Assembly: GCA_003640385.1 (NCBI GenBank) | Contig: RCAB01000359.1 | Span: 1 to 64,000, forward strand | Source of the DNA: Setaria digitata | Lineage: Eukaryota; Nematoda; Chromadorea; Rhabditida; Setariidae | DNA length: 64,000 bases | Reading direction: 5' to 3' | Part shown: positions 40,401 to 53,000 of the stretch, one piece after another | How positions within the stretch are numbered: the first letter of the stretch is position 1 | Layout of the letters: each line of letters opens with the position of its first letter | Position numbers and translations under genes: made by a program | Notes under the pieces: model-generated | Database searches by the model: none | Told to the model about the DNA's origin: nothing | What the model saw: only the letters and a program-made list of their open reading frames with translations

Positions 40401-43400
40401 GGCGAAATAACACAAGTTGGAGTGATTTTCGGACTACCAATTCTTGGGGACCCAAATAGTAATGCGCTTGTTTTCGGTGGAAGAATGACTTTTGGACTGA
40501 CCAACCGAATCTTCTTCTTAGGCAGGACGGCGGGCGATTCAAGCGCTACTTTACGAACTGATGAAAGGAACTCACTGGACTAAAATATTAGCAGCAGTGA
40601 CAGTACCGGAATCAAACTATGTTTAAATCCATATAGTTTTCAATCTCAAATTATTTCAGTGATATAAGTTTCAGCTGAAAAGTGACAATGGGCAGTCAGA
40701 TTTATCTAAAAAAAATCGTGTACAAAATTCTCCCTCATTCTTAGCTTCTCAACAATTTCCGATATTATAACAAATCCTTATGAACTAACAATGTGTTCAC
40801 GATCAACTTGTGAAGAAAGCTCTAGAGCAGCGTTGCTGGCAAAATGTATATCACCATCAGCATTGTGAACCAATTTCATTGAGACATCATATGTATCATT
40901 TCCCTGAGCAGGTAGTGATTCCTAAAGCGATTTTTGTTCATATCAGATACAACAGAATTCCAAACGTATATATTACTTATTCACTGAATTTCATAGAAAT
41001 TTGGTAAAAACAAACCATATTTAAAGCATTATCTGCTATCTGGATATTATCGATCATAACGATGTTTTTCAATTCCTCATGATCCGATGTTTCTGCACCT
41101 TTCTTTACTGAGAGAAAAAAAAAATTCAATCATTAGTAAATAGCAATTCTGCGGCAAAATCGATAAATCAAATAAACCAGTGTTGATTGTTGAATGCAGA
41201 CTCATAAAAATATCTACTGTATTAACAATTTTCAAAACTATTCCACCAATTTACTTTTGGCTATCAGATCTGACTCATGATTTAGAACAAATTACGCAGC
41301 ACGTAATCTAGTGAATACAAGTAATGTAAAGGCAATTTGAGCAAATCTTACGTTTGTCCTGGAGGCAAGCTTCATTTTCAATGTTTTTTTCAACAGAATT
41401 TAATGCAATATCACCACCACTAGTGCCGAATAAAATGTCGGTTGGTTCATTCGTAACATCAAATGCAACTGGTAGCTTTTTAAATTCCGTAGCGACTGAC
41501 TCCTCCGATACTTGGCCTTCGCCAAAAGAAATGTCCTAATATTTTCCACAACTTTTTAATAGGCATTTCGCCAATGCAAAGATAGTATCAAGGTTGTAAA
41601 GTCTTCGTATCAGATTAGCAACTTTTTCACACTCATCATAAATTAAAAATGAATTTAGAAAAAGTTTTAATAATAATCAGTTCCTCACCATGTCAGCAGT
41701 GTCCACATACAGCTGATTTACAGATTTATCTGCATCCGTTTCCAATCCTTCCTTTGGAAATTCACTTCGACACCTGGTGTTTTCAGCAGTTTGGAAAATC
41801 AATCTTGTCGCATTCGTTGTTGACGTTTCATTTCCTACGCTTGACTGCTGATTTGGGCTGGCCACCTGTAAGAGTTAATAATCCATTTTACTCCTTTTTC
41901 GATATTATTAACTAAAAAGAAATTATGTACGATAAAACACTAAAAGCGTCAACATTAAGTTTATTCGCCGGTATCCTATCTCAACTATTTTAATGGGTGA
42001 TATTAAAATGAATTGATAAGATGAAGAAAACACCCAGACTTATCAAAAAGAAATCGGAGAAATTTTACGGGAAACTGAAGGATTTTCGATCGTCTGAATA
42101 ACTTGGTGGTGGTGTCAACTATTACAGGAGAAGTGCTGCATGAATTACTCATATCCATGGATTCTACTTCCAAAACATCCAGTTTTTCATTCGGAATCAT
42201 TTCCTGGAGAAAAGTAAGAACTAAAAACTCCATAAAAGATGCATATAACACATTCAGTGGGTCTATAAAACATGCAACTATGTAACCATGACAGTAAATT
42301 TCACTTTGCCCTAATTTCATCTTTTTTCTTTTTATTCCATTTCAATCCTTTTACAATAGATTTGAATAATTACATGCTCTATTATCATTTAGTACTAAAA
42401 AAACAAAAAATTATTTATTTTTGGGAAAACCGTTTCCAGTGTATTAGACGCTAAAATAAGCCACAACAAAAGGAAACATAGCGCTGAATATTTTGCACAC
42501 CAAGCCATCACAAAGGAACAGTAATTACATCACTCAGTGACCAAAAACTTACCGCTGAAATATGATTGAATGCACCAATTGTTTCCTCCCCATCTGCAAC
42601 GGACTGCGCTAGATGGAAATTCTTATCACCTGCGACTACGAAAATTAATTTGATTTTTTTGCAATAACTTTACACTTATATCATAAACAGAAAAGAAAAT
42701 TTATTATGAAAATGAACTGTGAAACGTATTAGCTAAGTATGAACTACTTATAAAATATGCGCACTTAAAGGTATAAAGGATAAACCATACCGTAGTAGGT
42801 ATCGCCACCACCATGCGTCGAATCATTATCTAAATCACTCAGGCCTCTCAGGCAAGACAGTGGTGTAGATGTCGTCATTGGAATGAAATTCTCTACTGCA
42901 TGCTCATGTTCTGTAATTCAGCATGAATGTATAATTTTTAAAGGCCAGAGTAGAAATAATACGGATCGATGTCAAAAAATTAAAAAATGGAAAGCTGATT
43001 TAATAGGTTTAAATTAGGATAGGAAAAATGCACATGAAAAAAAAATTGTCCAATAAAATCTAATCTTACCACTCGTAATCATTTCTGACGCGCATCCGTT
43101 CGATTCAGAAGCAGGCATTTGCCTAAAGTGTTAACATATCAAGAAATTTTTTTTTTTTTTTGAAAGCAACAACATCTAGAAAAGAATAGGTATTTTAAAA
43201 TGCAACCAGAAAAATTCTGTGGTCAGAAAAATTTGACTTACTCCGAATTTAAACCATCTGAACTCGTCGTATCGTATACTGAAATTAAATATTAATTCTA
43301 CATTTTATAGATCGCTAGACTTATTTGATGCAAACCAAAGCATTGAATAGAATGAGGGGACCATCTCAGATATTAGTAATTTGAAACACTAGGTTTATTT

Positions 43401-44250
43401 CACAATTCTTTTTACATCCAATTATCGATAAGGCATATAATTAAGTCCCGCTGAGCGTAACCTAGTAAACAAATTGAGAAAAATCACGACAAAACGTTAG
43501 GAACTAATTGCACAGCTTTAGCCAGGAATTGAAGAAAGAACAGAAACTTACATTTCATAGGTTCATTGTGTGGAGAATGCACGATTCTACTATGTTCCAC
43601 ATCAAATTCCCTAAAAAAACATTCGTATAAATTTAACTATTTAAAACGAGCATGCTCTCTGTCTTCAAAAGTATTTACTCTGGTACGTTACATGCTCCAT
43701 TTCGTATTAAAATAAAACAGCGTTTTACATATTTGGATAATCTATAGCTGTTAGATTTCAAAACGTCTTATCCAGTAAAATTCATCAAAATTACGAAATT
43801 AACAAAACAGGATTTCATAAAAAATGAAAATCAGACAACTTACTGGACAGTTCGAATAGTATGAAAGCTAACACGTCTTCGGACTGGAACTGTCGTCGAT
43901 AACTCCCCATTGTCGAAGTTTGGTGGTTGCTGTGGTTTTAATATCTTGAAAAAGTGTGGTGTAATTGTTGCATTTTAAAGGATAAATCAACTTCTCTTCC
44001 CCACCATCCTTGCATTCCCAGAAAAATTTTAGCATAAAAAATTTAAATTTTACGAGCATCTACTAGCCAAAATAACTTATTTTGTTATAAGATAAATAAA
44101 ACCTTACACTTATTAAAAATATAATGCACGCTAAAAAAGAAAAAAGGAAAAAATGCAATTAATATTGTCAAAATTCATAAATGCCATTACTACTCATATC
44201 AAAGAAAAAAAACACACCGACGACCTTCGCTCCTTCTCTCTTCTTTCCAT
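37475..44250 (-). CDS. KNL1: KNL1/Spc105 kinetochore scaffold protein, 21 exons, about 828 aa
   Basis: Twenty-one exons keep one frame. Minus strand order: 44250-44218, 43944-43844, 43610-43552, 43278-43242, 43122-43070, 42910-42791, 42635-42553, 42203-42069, 41865-41689, 41535-41352, 41107-41016, 40921-40790, 40579-40397, 40287-40225, 40075-39916, 39710-39431, 39173-39089, 38640-38533, 38205-38121, 38020-37863, 37633-37475. The N-end has the two protein phosphatase 1 docking motifs diagnostic of KNL1, SILK (residues 11-14, split by intron 1) and RRRVSF (33-38). Spacing and context (RRSSILKPQ) match human KNL1. A Ser/Thr/Asp-rich disordered middle includes an MDMS motif (about 178-181) like MELT Bub3-docking sites and many Ser-Pro sites. 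The last four exons form a charged coiled coil. KNL1 joins the NDC80 and MIS12 complexes and recruits Bub proteins. No clear RWD domain follows the coil. The exon 16 donor (GTCCTT) is weak. Confidence 0.85.
38682..38886. repeat. 102-bp tandem duplication in a KNL1 intron
   Basis: Two copies, 38682-38783 and 38784-38886, are identical apart from one base in the length of an A run. They lie in the intron between exons 17 and 18 of the KNL1-like gene. The near identity means a recent duplication or a sequence-assembly event. Confidence 0.9.
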
Positions 44251-45864
44251 TGCTGGCACCTATTTCGTTAAATAAATGCTGCAACGATCAAGCATTATTT
44301 TGCTTTGATAGCTAAATATTAGTTTATGAGCATTTGGAAAGATAAGACAGAATTGTTATGCATCTAAAAAAAAAATCTGTCCTTTTTAGCAATAAGTATC
44401 ATTCCTAATATAAGTATAGATATGACGAAAATTAATTAACTCAAAGGTACCAAATATGGGTCATCAACATTTACTGGTTTAATTTCATGAGTCTATATGC
44501 ATTTATTTTATCAAGAAAGAAAAATTTGACCTATTAAACTCCGAAATATTAATGACAATAATGACACTGGCAATTATTACCTACAACATGGTAGCATTTC
44601 ACAGAAGAGAAACAAAACATTAAGTCTTAAATCCAATTACCATTTCCGCAGCTAGGATATCACAAACGGATCTTATGCCATAAAGTGCTAACTGCTTTTC
44701 CACTCCTTTTAAAAATCAAAGAACAAATAACCAAGTGACTAGTTAACTACTTTATTAGTCTATATTCTTATTCAATATACTTGGCAGTCCTCTTCCATAG
44801 AAAATCATTCAGGAAAACAGCAAGCTCCCAAATAGTGACCATGTTTTACTTAAGAAAATGCTTTCTTCTGTAAGATGAGACGCTTACGAAGCATATAGTG
44901 CAATCTTGCAAAAGAGATTAACGCTTGATATGAACCAATCAGTAATTAAGATGAATGAATCAATAAAGCAATTAGTTCGATACTATGCAGCACTAGAATT
45001 GAATGGTAGGATGAGTAAATTGCAGAGAGAAAACAATCTGTCTTATTTTAATTTGATGCAACACTAACGTAGCTTATCTTCCCCGTAAATGTGACGTTAA
45101 TTAATGAATTAAGTTACGACTACCCTCTAGCTTCTTCCCAACACTCGCGCCAATTATGAATTCAAATTTCTACGCGGAGTACGTATGCCAGGGATTCTAA
45201 TGTTGCAACACAAAAGTTTGATGCTTAAAGGAGACTTAGATGAAGGAGTGGATAGGGCGAAGGGTGATTCTTATTTTGTTGTATTTCGAAGGAAAGAGAG
45301 ATACATTCAAAAGAATTAAAATTTTCTCCTTAAGATTTTCAGGTAAGTAAAAATCACCTGTAAATGCTACTATTAGAACCGAAGCAATTACTTCGTAGCT
45401 TTGTCATTTTTTTTTTTTTAGTTGTTAATTGGATGTTAGAATTTCTGGTAGTAGATCGATTAGTGGTGGTTAGCTGAACAATCCCGAAGCACGAGGCAAC
45501 TATGTATAGGAAGAAGAAATTTATAAATTTATTTGAGATCTAAATTTTGCATTTCGTTACCGTCATTTCGGCACGAGATAAATAACACAAAGATATGACG
45601 CGGATTGGTTTGTTGGTTGCTATTGAATTGTATGGGCTTCTGTTGCACGGTTGGACGTTGTGGGTTGACGTACTCCACGTGTTTGTCTGTATCTGATTGA
45701 GGGGATGGAAGACGTCATATCAGCCCATTATTTCGTTTGTTAGAATTGGAAAATCAATCGAATTACATATGCCATTTTGGAAATCAATTTTAGGTCTACA
45801 TGGAGTATTACGTGTGTACGGGAGTGCTTATCACTTGCTTGTTATCAGGTATTCATCATTTTCA
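44251..45864. other. shared upstream region of KNL1 (-) and RPL26 (+)
   Basis: The two genes are divergently transcribed from this 1.6-kb interval, so it probably holds both promoters. No TATA or other element could be assigned firmly. An open frame at 45697-45879 in front of RPL26 is not supported. Confidence 0.5.
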
Positions 45865-45865
45865 G
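45860..45865 (+). promoter_or_regulatory. likely trans-splice acceptor of RPL26
   Basis: TTTTCAG ends at 45865, leaving a 15-base leader before the RPL26 ATG. This is the expected spliced-leader acceptor of a nematode ribosomal protein gene. Inferred from motif and position. Confidence 0.55.
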
Positions 45866-45880
45866 GTTTTGTAAATTAAA

Positions 45881-47139
45881 ATGAAACAAAATCAGTTCGT
45901 CTCTTCCTCAGCAAGGAAGGCTCGAAAGGCCCATTTCAACGCTCCCTCACATATTAGGAGGAAATTGATGAGTGCTCCGTTAACGAAAGATTTGCGGAAC
46001 AAACATGGAATACGCTCAATACCAATTAGGTAAACTGTTTTTTTCATATTTTCTGACCAGGATGCGGGATACGAGTTTTTGAGACAGTCTTTGGAAAAAC
46101 TAAAGATAGATTAGTTAACTGGTTTATCAGCTACTACCTTAAAGTCTAAATAGAGGTGCGCAGCCTTTTGTGCTCTCCATCATTATTTTTTTCTACTTTT
46201 CAAGTAAGCGCAATCCATTTTTATTCATGTCTTGGTTGTTCCACTGCAGAAATTTCTCTCATTGTAGAATAGATGATGAGGTCACTGTCACGCGAGGGCA
46301 TTATAAAGGCAACGCTGGACGTGTAATGCGTGTTTATCGTAAAAAATTTGTTATTCATATTGACAAAATTACGCGAGAGAAAGCTAATGGTTCTACAGTG
46401 CACATTGGGATTCACCCATCAAAGGTTTCTTTTTTTTTTTTTTTTTTCTTGATTTCGCGGATATTTTTTTCGTGGTGGCTCAGCTTCGTCGTAATAGTAA
46501 CCGTGCGAGAATGTGATAGTGGAAAGTAATTATTTTTACAATAAGGCTAACAATTGTTAAGCATCCAAGGACACATGGTTTTTTTTCTTTGTATATTGAT
46601 ATATCCAGTTTAAGCACTTTATATACTGAACAGAAGTCTATTAGTGTACTAATGTGCCATATAATTGAAAACATGGAAAAAATTCATACTGGTGAGCAAA
46701 TGGATATAAGGATCGACTCTCATATCTTGAGTTCTGGTATTTAAAAGTAGTGATGAGTAGTTTTAAATCCTTCTACGCAAGTGTTGCTTATTTTTTAGCT
46801 TATGTATTGAAATTTTTGAGGTTGCGCTAACGAAGCTGAAGATGGATAAAGATCGGCGAGCAATGATTGAAAGGAAAGCTGCTGGTCGAGCTCGCATAAC
46901 AGGATTGTTGAAGGGCAAGCATACTGAAGAAACCATTGCNCAATGTTGCTGTTCTACGCAAGTGTTGCTTATTTTTTAGCTTATGTATTGAAATTTTTGA
47001 GGTTGCGCTAACGAAGCTGAAGATGGATAAAGATCGGCGAGCAATGATTGAAAGGAAAGCTGCTGGTCGAGCTCGCATAACAGGATTGTTGAAGGGCAAG
47101 CATACTGAAGAAACCATTGCAGATGAGAAAAGTATTTAA
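45881..47139 (+). CDS. RPL26: 60S ribosomal protein L26 (uL24), 3 exons, 147 aa
   Basis: Exons 45881-46029, 46268-46424 and 47002-47139 give 147 aa; the human protein has 145. The match runs the whole length: [30 protein letters not shown], the KOW core [18 protein letters not shown] with [27 protein letters not shown], then [10 protein letters not shown] and KHTEETI near the end. uL24 sits near the polypeptide exit tunnel of the large subunit. Exon 3 begins after an unusual TTTTGAG acceptor. Exon 3 with its upstream intron end appears twice: 46821-46939 is a truncated copy running into the N at 46940, and the full copy starts at 47002. The true gene most likely has one. The gene converges on the minus-strand gene ending at 47250, only 110 bases away. 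Confidence 0.95.
46771..47120 (+). repeat. 169-bp duplication of RPL26 intron end and exon 3 around a single N
   Basis: Positions 46771-46939 are repeated exactly at 46952-47120, separated by N at 46940 and eleven other bases. The first copy stops in mid-exon, six codons before the natural stop. This fits overlapping contig ends that were joined with one N instead of being merged. Confidence 0.9.
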
Positions 47140-47249
47140 GTATTCAGTCTTGTGCTACCATTGTTTGTTACAGCGTTCAGTAAAGTTTTTTAAATGTTAT
47201 TCTAAAACATTTCATTGTTAATAAGAGAAGCTAAATTGGGCTCGGGTTT

Positions 47250-48610
47250 TCATGTTTGTTCATCCTCCAGTGCATTATCAGATGCGACTGATGTTATAGT
47301 GCTTGCTGAAACAGATTCTGGAAGTAATCGAATTCGAAAGCAAAATCCGTTGGGAAATATTCTTCTTTCTGATCCTTGAATTGTGGATGTATACAATTAT
47401 AAATTTTTGAAGTTTAAACTTGCTATGTTATACAAGAAATACCTGTGCTGCAGTCCATGTCAGTTATGGGAAGAGGATCCATCGAAAATTGTTCCAAATT
47501 TGCGAAGGGCGAAAGCTGGTAATTAGCAATTCTATTAATAACAGTAACATCTATATCTTTCAGTGCATAGGTTGCGTATGTAGTGTTCTCGGCGCAAAGA
47601 CTTGATATGGTATTGTACTTTTCACAGATTTGATGTACATGCATGGTTAGAATAAGTTACTTATTTGGATATTAATAATATAGTAGCTGTCGAAGGGAGC
47701 TAAAGGGATTTATTATCTTTTTTTAAAGCCTTTTACTAGAATATCTGTTATTGTTGAACACTCCTAGCTGATGTAGGGAGTATCGCTGATAGGTGAAATG
47801 ATTATTCTTAATTCTAAAATTTACTATAGCTTGTAATTTCAATCGCATCCCTTCAATGTTGTGTAGAAAATCCTCTAGCAGTTGACAAAATTCAGCACTT
47901 TTATTTGTGAGTGTTATTTTACTGAGCATATTTCCAACACAACCCATACGATTTATGGCCTGAAATTTCTACACTTTTTTTCTGTAAAAAACGGATACAA
48001 TCTGATTTCATAAAATGTCAAGCAAATATGTTAATCTTGGTTTAATAACTTACATCTTGTAAGCTAGAATCAACTTCAGTTAAACCATAATATCGATTCA
48101 TTTCCGGCTCAGAGGTTGCTTCTTGCTGTTCTGTATTCTAAATAAGCCGATTGAAATAGCTTTTACGAGAATGGGACATGACAGGTTTTGTTGAAATTTA
48201 AACAGCTTACGTTTATAAAAAAAAATCTGAACAGACTGAGTTAAAGTGAAATTAAGAATGCATTACTTCGAAAGACCGAGATGCGCTGAAACTACTTTTA
48301 GGCCCATCGGTAGGTCCAAGACGACAAGATTCTGGTAACTGAAGATGTACATTTTTGATGGGAGTATTCTGTAACCGTCTTTTAGAATCTTATTATATTC
48401 TGATTACAGCAAGTGATTGTCAGAGTGCAGCAAAAGATCGTCGACATCATCTGCTTGAAATTGCTAATAAGCAAATTCCCGGCATTTCAGTAAATTCTCA
48501 TACCGATTTTCACTTTTTAAGCAATGATTTATGAATACCGATAATTCTCCCTCCACAATCACCTGCTCATAATCATTATCAGCCCAACGGTCGTAATAAG
48601 TTCGATCCAT
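47250..48610 (-). CDS. unrecognised protein, about 6-7 exons, roughly 200 aa
   Basis: Well-supported minus-strand exons: 48368-48267, 48137-48054, 47959-47825, 47515-47443 and 47374-47250. They join in frame (phases 0,0,0,1) and end at a stop at 47250. The likely first exon starts with ATG at 48610 (MDRTYYDRWADNDYEQ), a few bases after a TAG acceptor typical of leader addition. It can splice in phase 0 from 48539 to an acidic segment (ADDVDDLLLHSDNHL) near 48450. The join from there to 48368 is unresolved. The central exon LEDFLHNIEGMRLKLQAI is helical and may form a coil. The rest is polar. I do not recognise a family, and no membrane segment or enzyme motif is seen. The start and second exon are uncertain. 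Confidence 0.5.
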
Positions 48611-50093
48611 CTCTTCTTCGCTACATTGAATCAAATAATTATTAAAACAAATGAAGGTACCCGATGAGAAGGACTAAAATGTAAGAAAACAGAATAATGA
48701 TAAATTTTTGGACCACCTCCTAGTTAAATAATAATATAGAATTTGTTGGCTTTTCCAGCAAACCCCAAACCAACCTCTAGCCCAACTTCTTAAGTAATGA
48801 ATTTTTTTTTTAGTTGGTAGAATTTAAAGTTTTAAACAACCAACCACACACCTCCCCTTCTACAAAATCAAATGCACCAAAGTACCATTTTTCAAACGAT
48901 TTTGTGCAGGACAAATGGTAGGAAGTTATTTATTTCTTTTTTTTTTTAAATATAAAACCAACTAAACTAAAGTGAGCATTCCAGATAAGAAATAGCTTGT
49001 AATGATGATCGAACCACAGCTTGAAATGAAAGTACGACTGCAAAACAAGTCGGTCGGAAATTTAAAATTCCCCTTTTAACAGGCTTCTTCAAAGATTTTA
49101 CGGTAAGAAGCAAACAGGTTAGCAAATATTAGATGAGCTCTAGGAAAATACTGTCTCCGAAGGCGAATCATCATACATGCATTTAGTATAACATTATCGT
49201 TAGAGTTCAAGATAATAGATATCGGTATTTCCAGAAGAAAAAGCAAATACGCATTTTATCATTCTCCTGTGACAATAAATAACTATTAAGGGATAAAAGG
49301 GCACTGAAACAAGGAACCGGTTAAATCATCCACATCACAACCCCACAACCGGATTAGAATGATAAGAAACAACATAAATAAATGGACAACGTTATTTGAA
49401 AAGGAAAACATCTATCAGAAACCTAACATAAATGGATATCAAGAAATAGAATTTGTTGCCGAAATATTCTTTTCACCACTTCATATATTTTTTTCGTTCT
49501 AAACAGGCTTTAAACAGCTATTATTTGACAACGTAACAACAATTTAATTTGGATCTTTTTTATAATACACAGTTACTCCATCGCCAACATTGTTTTCTTA
49601 TCAACTGAAGCAGATGTATGAAGTCATGAAACTTTGGTTGCGCATAAAATAACTGCGCACAAAAGTTGGTTCGACTCTAAAAGGAATTTAGATTAAAGAC
49701 ACAATCAAAATAACAAAAAAGAAAACTAAAACTAAAAGCTGTAAAAGTTCTACGATAAAAAATTGTGTTGCCGGTTAATTATACAAGTTCTGATAGAAAT
49801 TATCAGTACAAAGAATGAAACAGATTATCACTTAAAATTTACAAGAAAAACAAAAAAGAAAAACGAGGTTTTATTTTGCTGATAATTCCAGATCTACTTT
49901 AGGAATAACTAAAATATAATCAGATCTTTAGTTGACCGGATTTACGGTAATATGAAATATATAATTGGACAAGTGCGCTTTTCAGACAACGAAAGTAATG
50001 AGTGAAATGTGCCTTCGCACAAATTAAAAACAAATATCGACAGTGATAGTTTGAAAAAAATATATATATATATGTACAGTATCGCACCTTATT
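48611..50093. other. intergenic, no gene seen
   Basis: Separates the unrecognised gene from the 3' end of the SLC33A1 gene. There is a short (TA)n run at about 50060-50074, just after the SLC33A1 stop in transcription order. No exon-like sequence was found. Confidence 0.45.
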
Positions 50094-53000
50094 TTATCGC
50101 TTTACGATTTTCCAGTCCCTGCGTGGTATTTCCTGGAAATACCTAATTTTTCTAAACATAAGTTTGTACCAAATGACTCCAACAACAGAACACAACGCAA
50201 CAGAAATGTAATATCCATCTACAGCTATTTCACAAACATTTCCTTTCATTGTGCATTGATTCACTGATACTTCAGTATTGCATGAACCAAGAATGCTGTA
50301 AAGAGAATAACATTGATTTGATAAACCTATTTGAAACGATGATACATTATAAACAGTTTATTTGAAATGAAATTAAAAGAAATGGAAGTTCTGGTTAGTT
50401 AAGCAATTGGTTACGTAACCGGTCAATTAATACAAGGTAAACAAAAATATTTAATTGTTTTCAGCTTAGATGTAGTGAGGTGATAATTCAGCACTTAGTT
50501 ATTCTGTATTAATTGGTCGTTTACTCTTTTTACAGGTTAATCTACAAACGAACGTGAAAACAGTAGAACAGCAAATAAATCATATACTTGATGAATTTCT
50601 AAAATTTCGAAAACCAATTATGTATGAGCAAAATCAGAAAGGAGCTTGAAAATGTTATTTTGTAAAATTGCATGGCTATGACTTCGGTTGTGCTTAAAAA
50701 CTTACGTTTTTGTCCCCTTAGCAACACAGTTTTTGAAAGTGAAGTGATCAGCGAGTGAAAGAATGAATGTGATAGGCCAGTTACCACCCAAATTACTAAG
50801 TGTGTTCAGCAGAGTCATGTAGGTCCCTCCGATTGCTGGATCTGATATCTGGGCATAGAATGCCATGAGAGAGACAAACATGCTATAGGATGCTATCTGA
50901 AAACCAGTACAATAAATGCTTTAGGATTGTTATGAATACTATCAAATCATTTTACAATTGTAATACGGGAGTATTAGGTTCAGCGATTATCAGCTCACAA
51001 ATGATATTAAAGTATTAGAAATGATGAAAATACTAATATTATGCAACTAGAAATATCTTAAAATGACTATTAAAAATGAGACAGCAATTTTTTTTTTCAG
51101 TAACATTTTAACCTGATGGAAGCAGTATACTATGACCCAAACGGCATAAACCAGTAGCGGAAAATCCTCCGAAGACAATGAAGGTGTCCACCAAAGCACT
51201 GCCGCAAATACTCCACTTAAAAATATTCTGAAAGTTAAACAATACATAAGCATCATGTTTAAATGAAAATATTTAAATGATTAAATAATTTATATGATGC
51301 CAAAAAATTTGGGAAAATTAGAGCAAAACAAGCAACTGTTTATCTGATACTAGATGTAATTCACAAACAAAATTAACGCTGAATTGAATAAAACTTCAGT
51401 TAACCTGTAGGGATAGGCAAGAAGGAAAACATCTAACGGGCGTGGACCTGCTATGTATTTTCCAACTACCCAAGGCAGCACAACCTGAAATACGATACAG
51501 AAACAAGCAAAGGAATGCACGGTCATTTGGCACTGATTATTGAAAAGTTTGAAATTAACCTGTAAAGGCGTCAAGAAAATAGCAATACTGGAGAGCTTAT
51601 CCTTTGGCATACCCATACTAATTAGTTTTAGACCCGTGATACCATCAGTAGCTGCAAAGGCGAACTGAAAAAAAAAAAAACAACTGTGAAATATTTGTTT
51701 ATCTTGATACTGACGCTAGTCATGGAGCTGATTTAACCTAAAATTTTTCTGGCGAGAAATCGCATAAATATATTTTCCTGCCATAAATATTTTTTTTACC
51801 TTGCCAGTAAGCAATACAATAACCATCCATATCACAGGTTTTAGCCGTAAAATTTTCCATAAGACGACATAGGTTTGAAATATTCCTAACTCCAACTCAT
51901 CACTCTTATTATCGATACTATTCCTGCAAATTAAGTCAAGATGCAAATGTTCTGAACTTCTCTTCATTTAATAAAAATAGTAATCCTAGCAGTTTTGCCA
52001 AATATTCACATCAAAAAATTTTTTCTGGCTGAGTTTAAATACTTCAGTTTTAAGAATTAGTGATAATTCACAATGTCTCATGCAACTAAACATGCAAAAT
52101 AAAAGGACTAACTTGTCTGTAATGGAATGGTCAACTTCTTTCTTGAAGATAAGTACCAGAGTTGTTGTGATTAGAAACACCCATCCCCAGAAAAATATGA
52201 ATCCTGCAGATGAAGAAAATAGGCAGTGAATTATAAAGCTTGAATAAAATTTCATGCCAAAGTAAAACATTTTATTATAGATAATCAATATAAACATCAA
52301 TATGTGCGAATAAGATGAACAATGTGCCATTAATAATAGTAAAATGATAAACGAGCAAAAACAATGAGCATAGTAAAAGTACGAAAAAAACCCACGAAGA
52401 GCAAACTAGAACACGACCAGACAATCACTGAATGAACGAACAAACTAACTAATTCTGATTCTTCACTGCATTTCATGAAGCTAGTAGGAGGTGATTAATT
52501 ATTTTGCTGTCCAAATTAATTCCTTTCTTTCTCTTACTGTATGTTTAAATTACCAAAAAGCTGTCAAACTACCATAACAATAGTAATTTTTTTTTTTTGG
52601 AATAAGAAAAGCTGCACTTTATAGTCGTCAAATCAATTCTAGGGGATTTTATGGCTGATCGAAAAACAAACACTACGATAAATAATCCATACAAAACGAG
52701 AAATTATTCACTTAGCATGAAAAAATATCCAATTAAGTACTGATATTTTCTCAGTGATTAACAGAAAAAAAAAAATAGACATATATTAAGGAATTTCTTC
52801 TTACTGAAAAAAAATTCAAATGTTCCTTTCGGAAACATTAAAAAAAAAAAAAGAAAAAAAAAGAAAGAAAGAAAGTTACGAAAAGCCCATTCATCGCAGA
52901 CGACTTTTTGCTATAGACATTGGAGAGGATGTTATACATTTTTATCCTCCCTTCCTTCCTCCTTTTTCGCTTTAAATTTTTGCACTTATTCAAATGGAAC

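Noticed and set aside
47278..47380. Plus-strand frame ALSDATDVIVLAET.. that looks like a terminal exon
   Set aside because: No plus-strand gene leads into it, whereas the minus frame joins in phase 1 to the preceding exon of the convergent gene.
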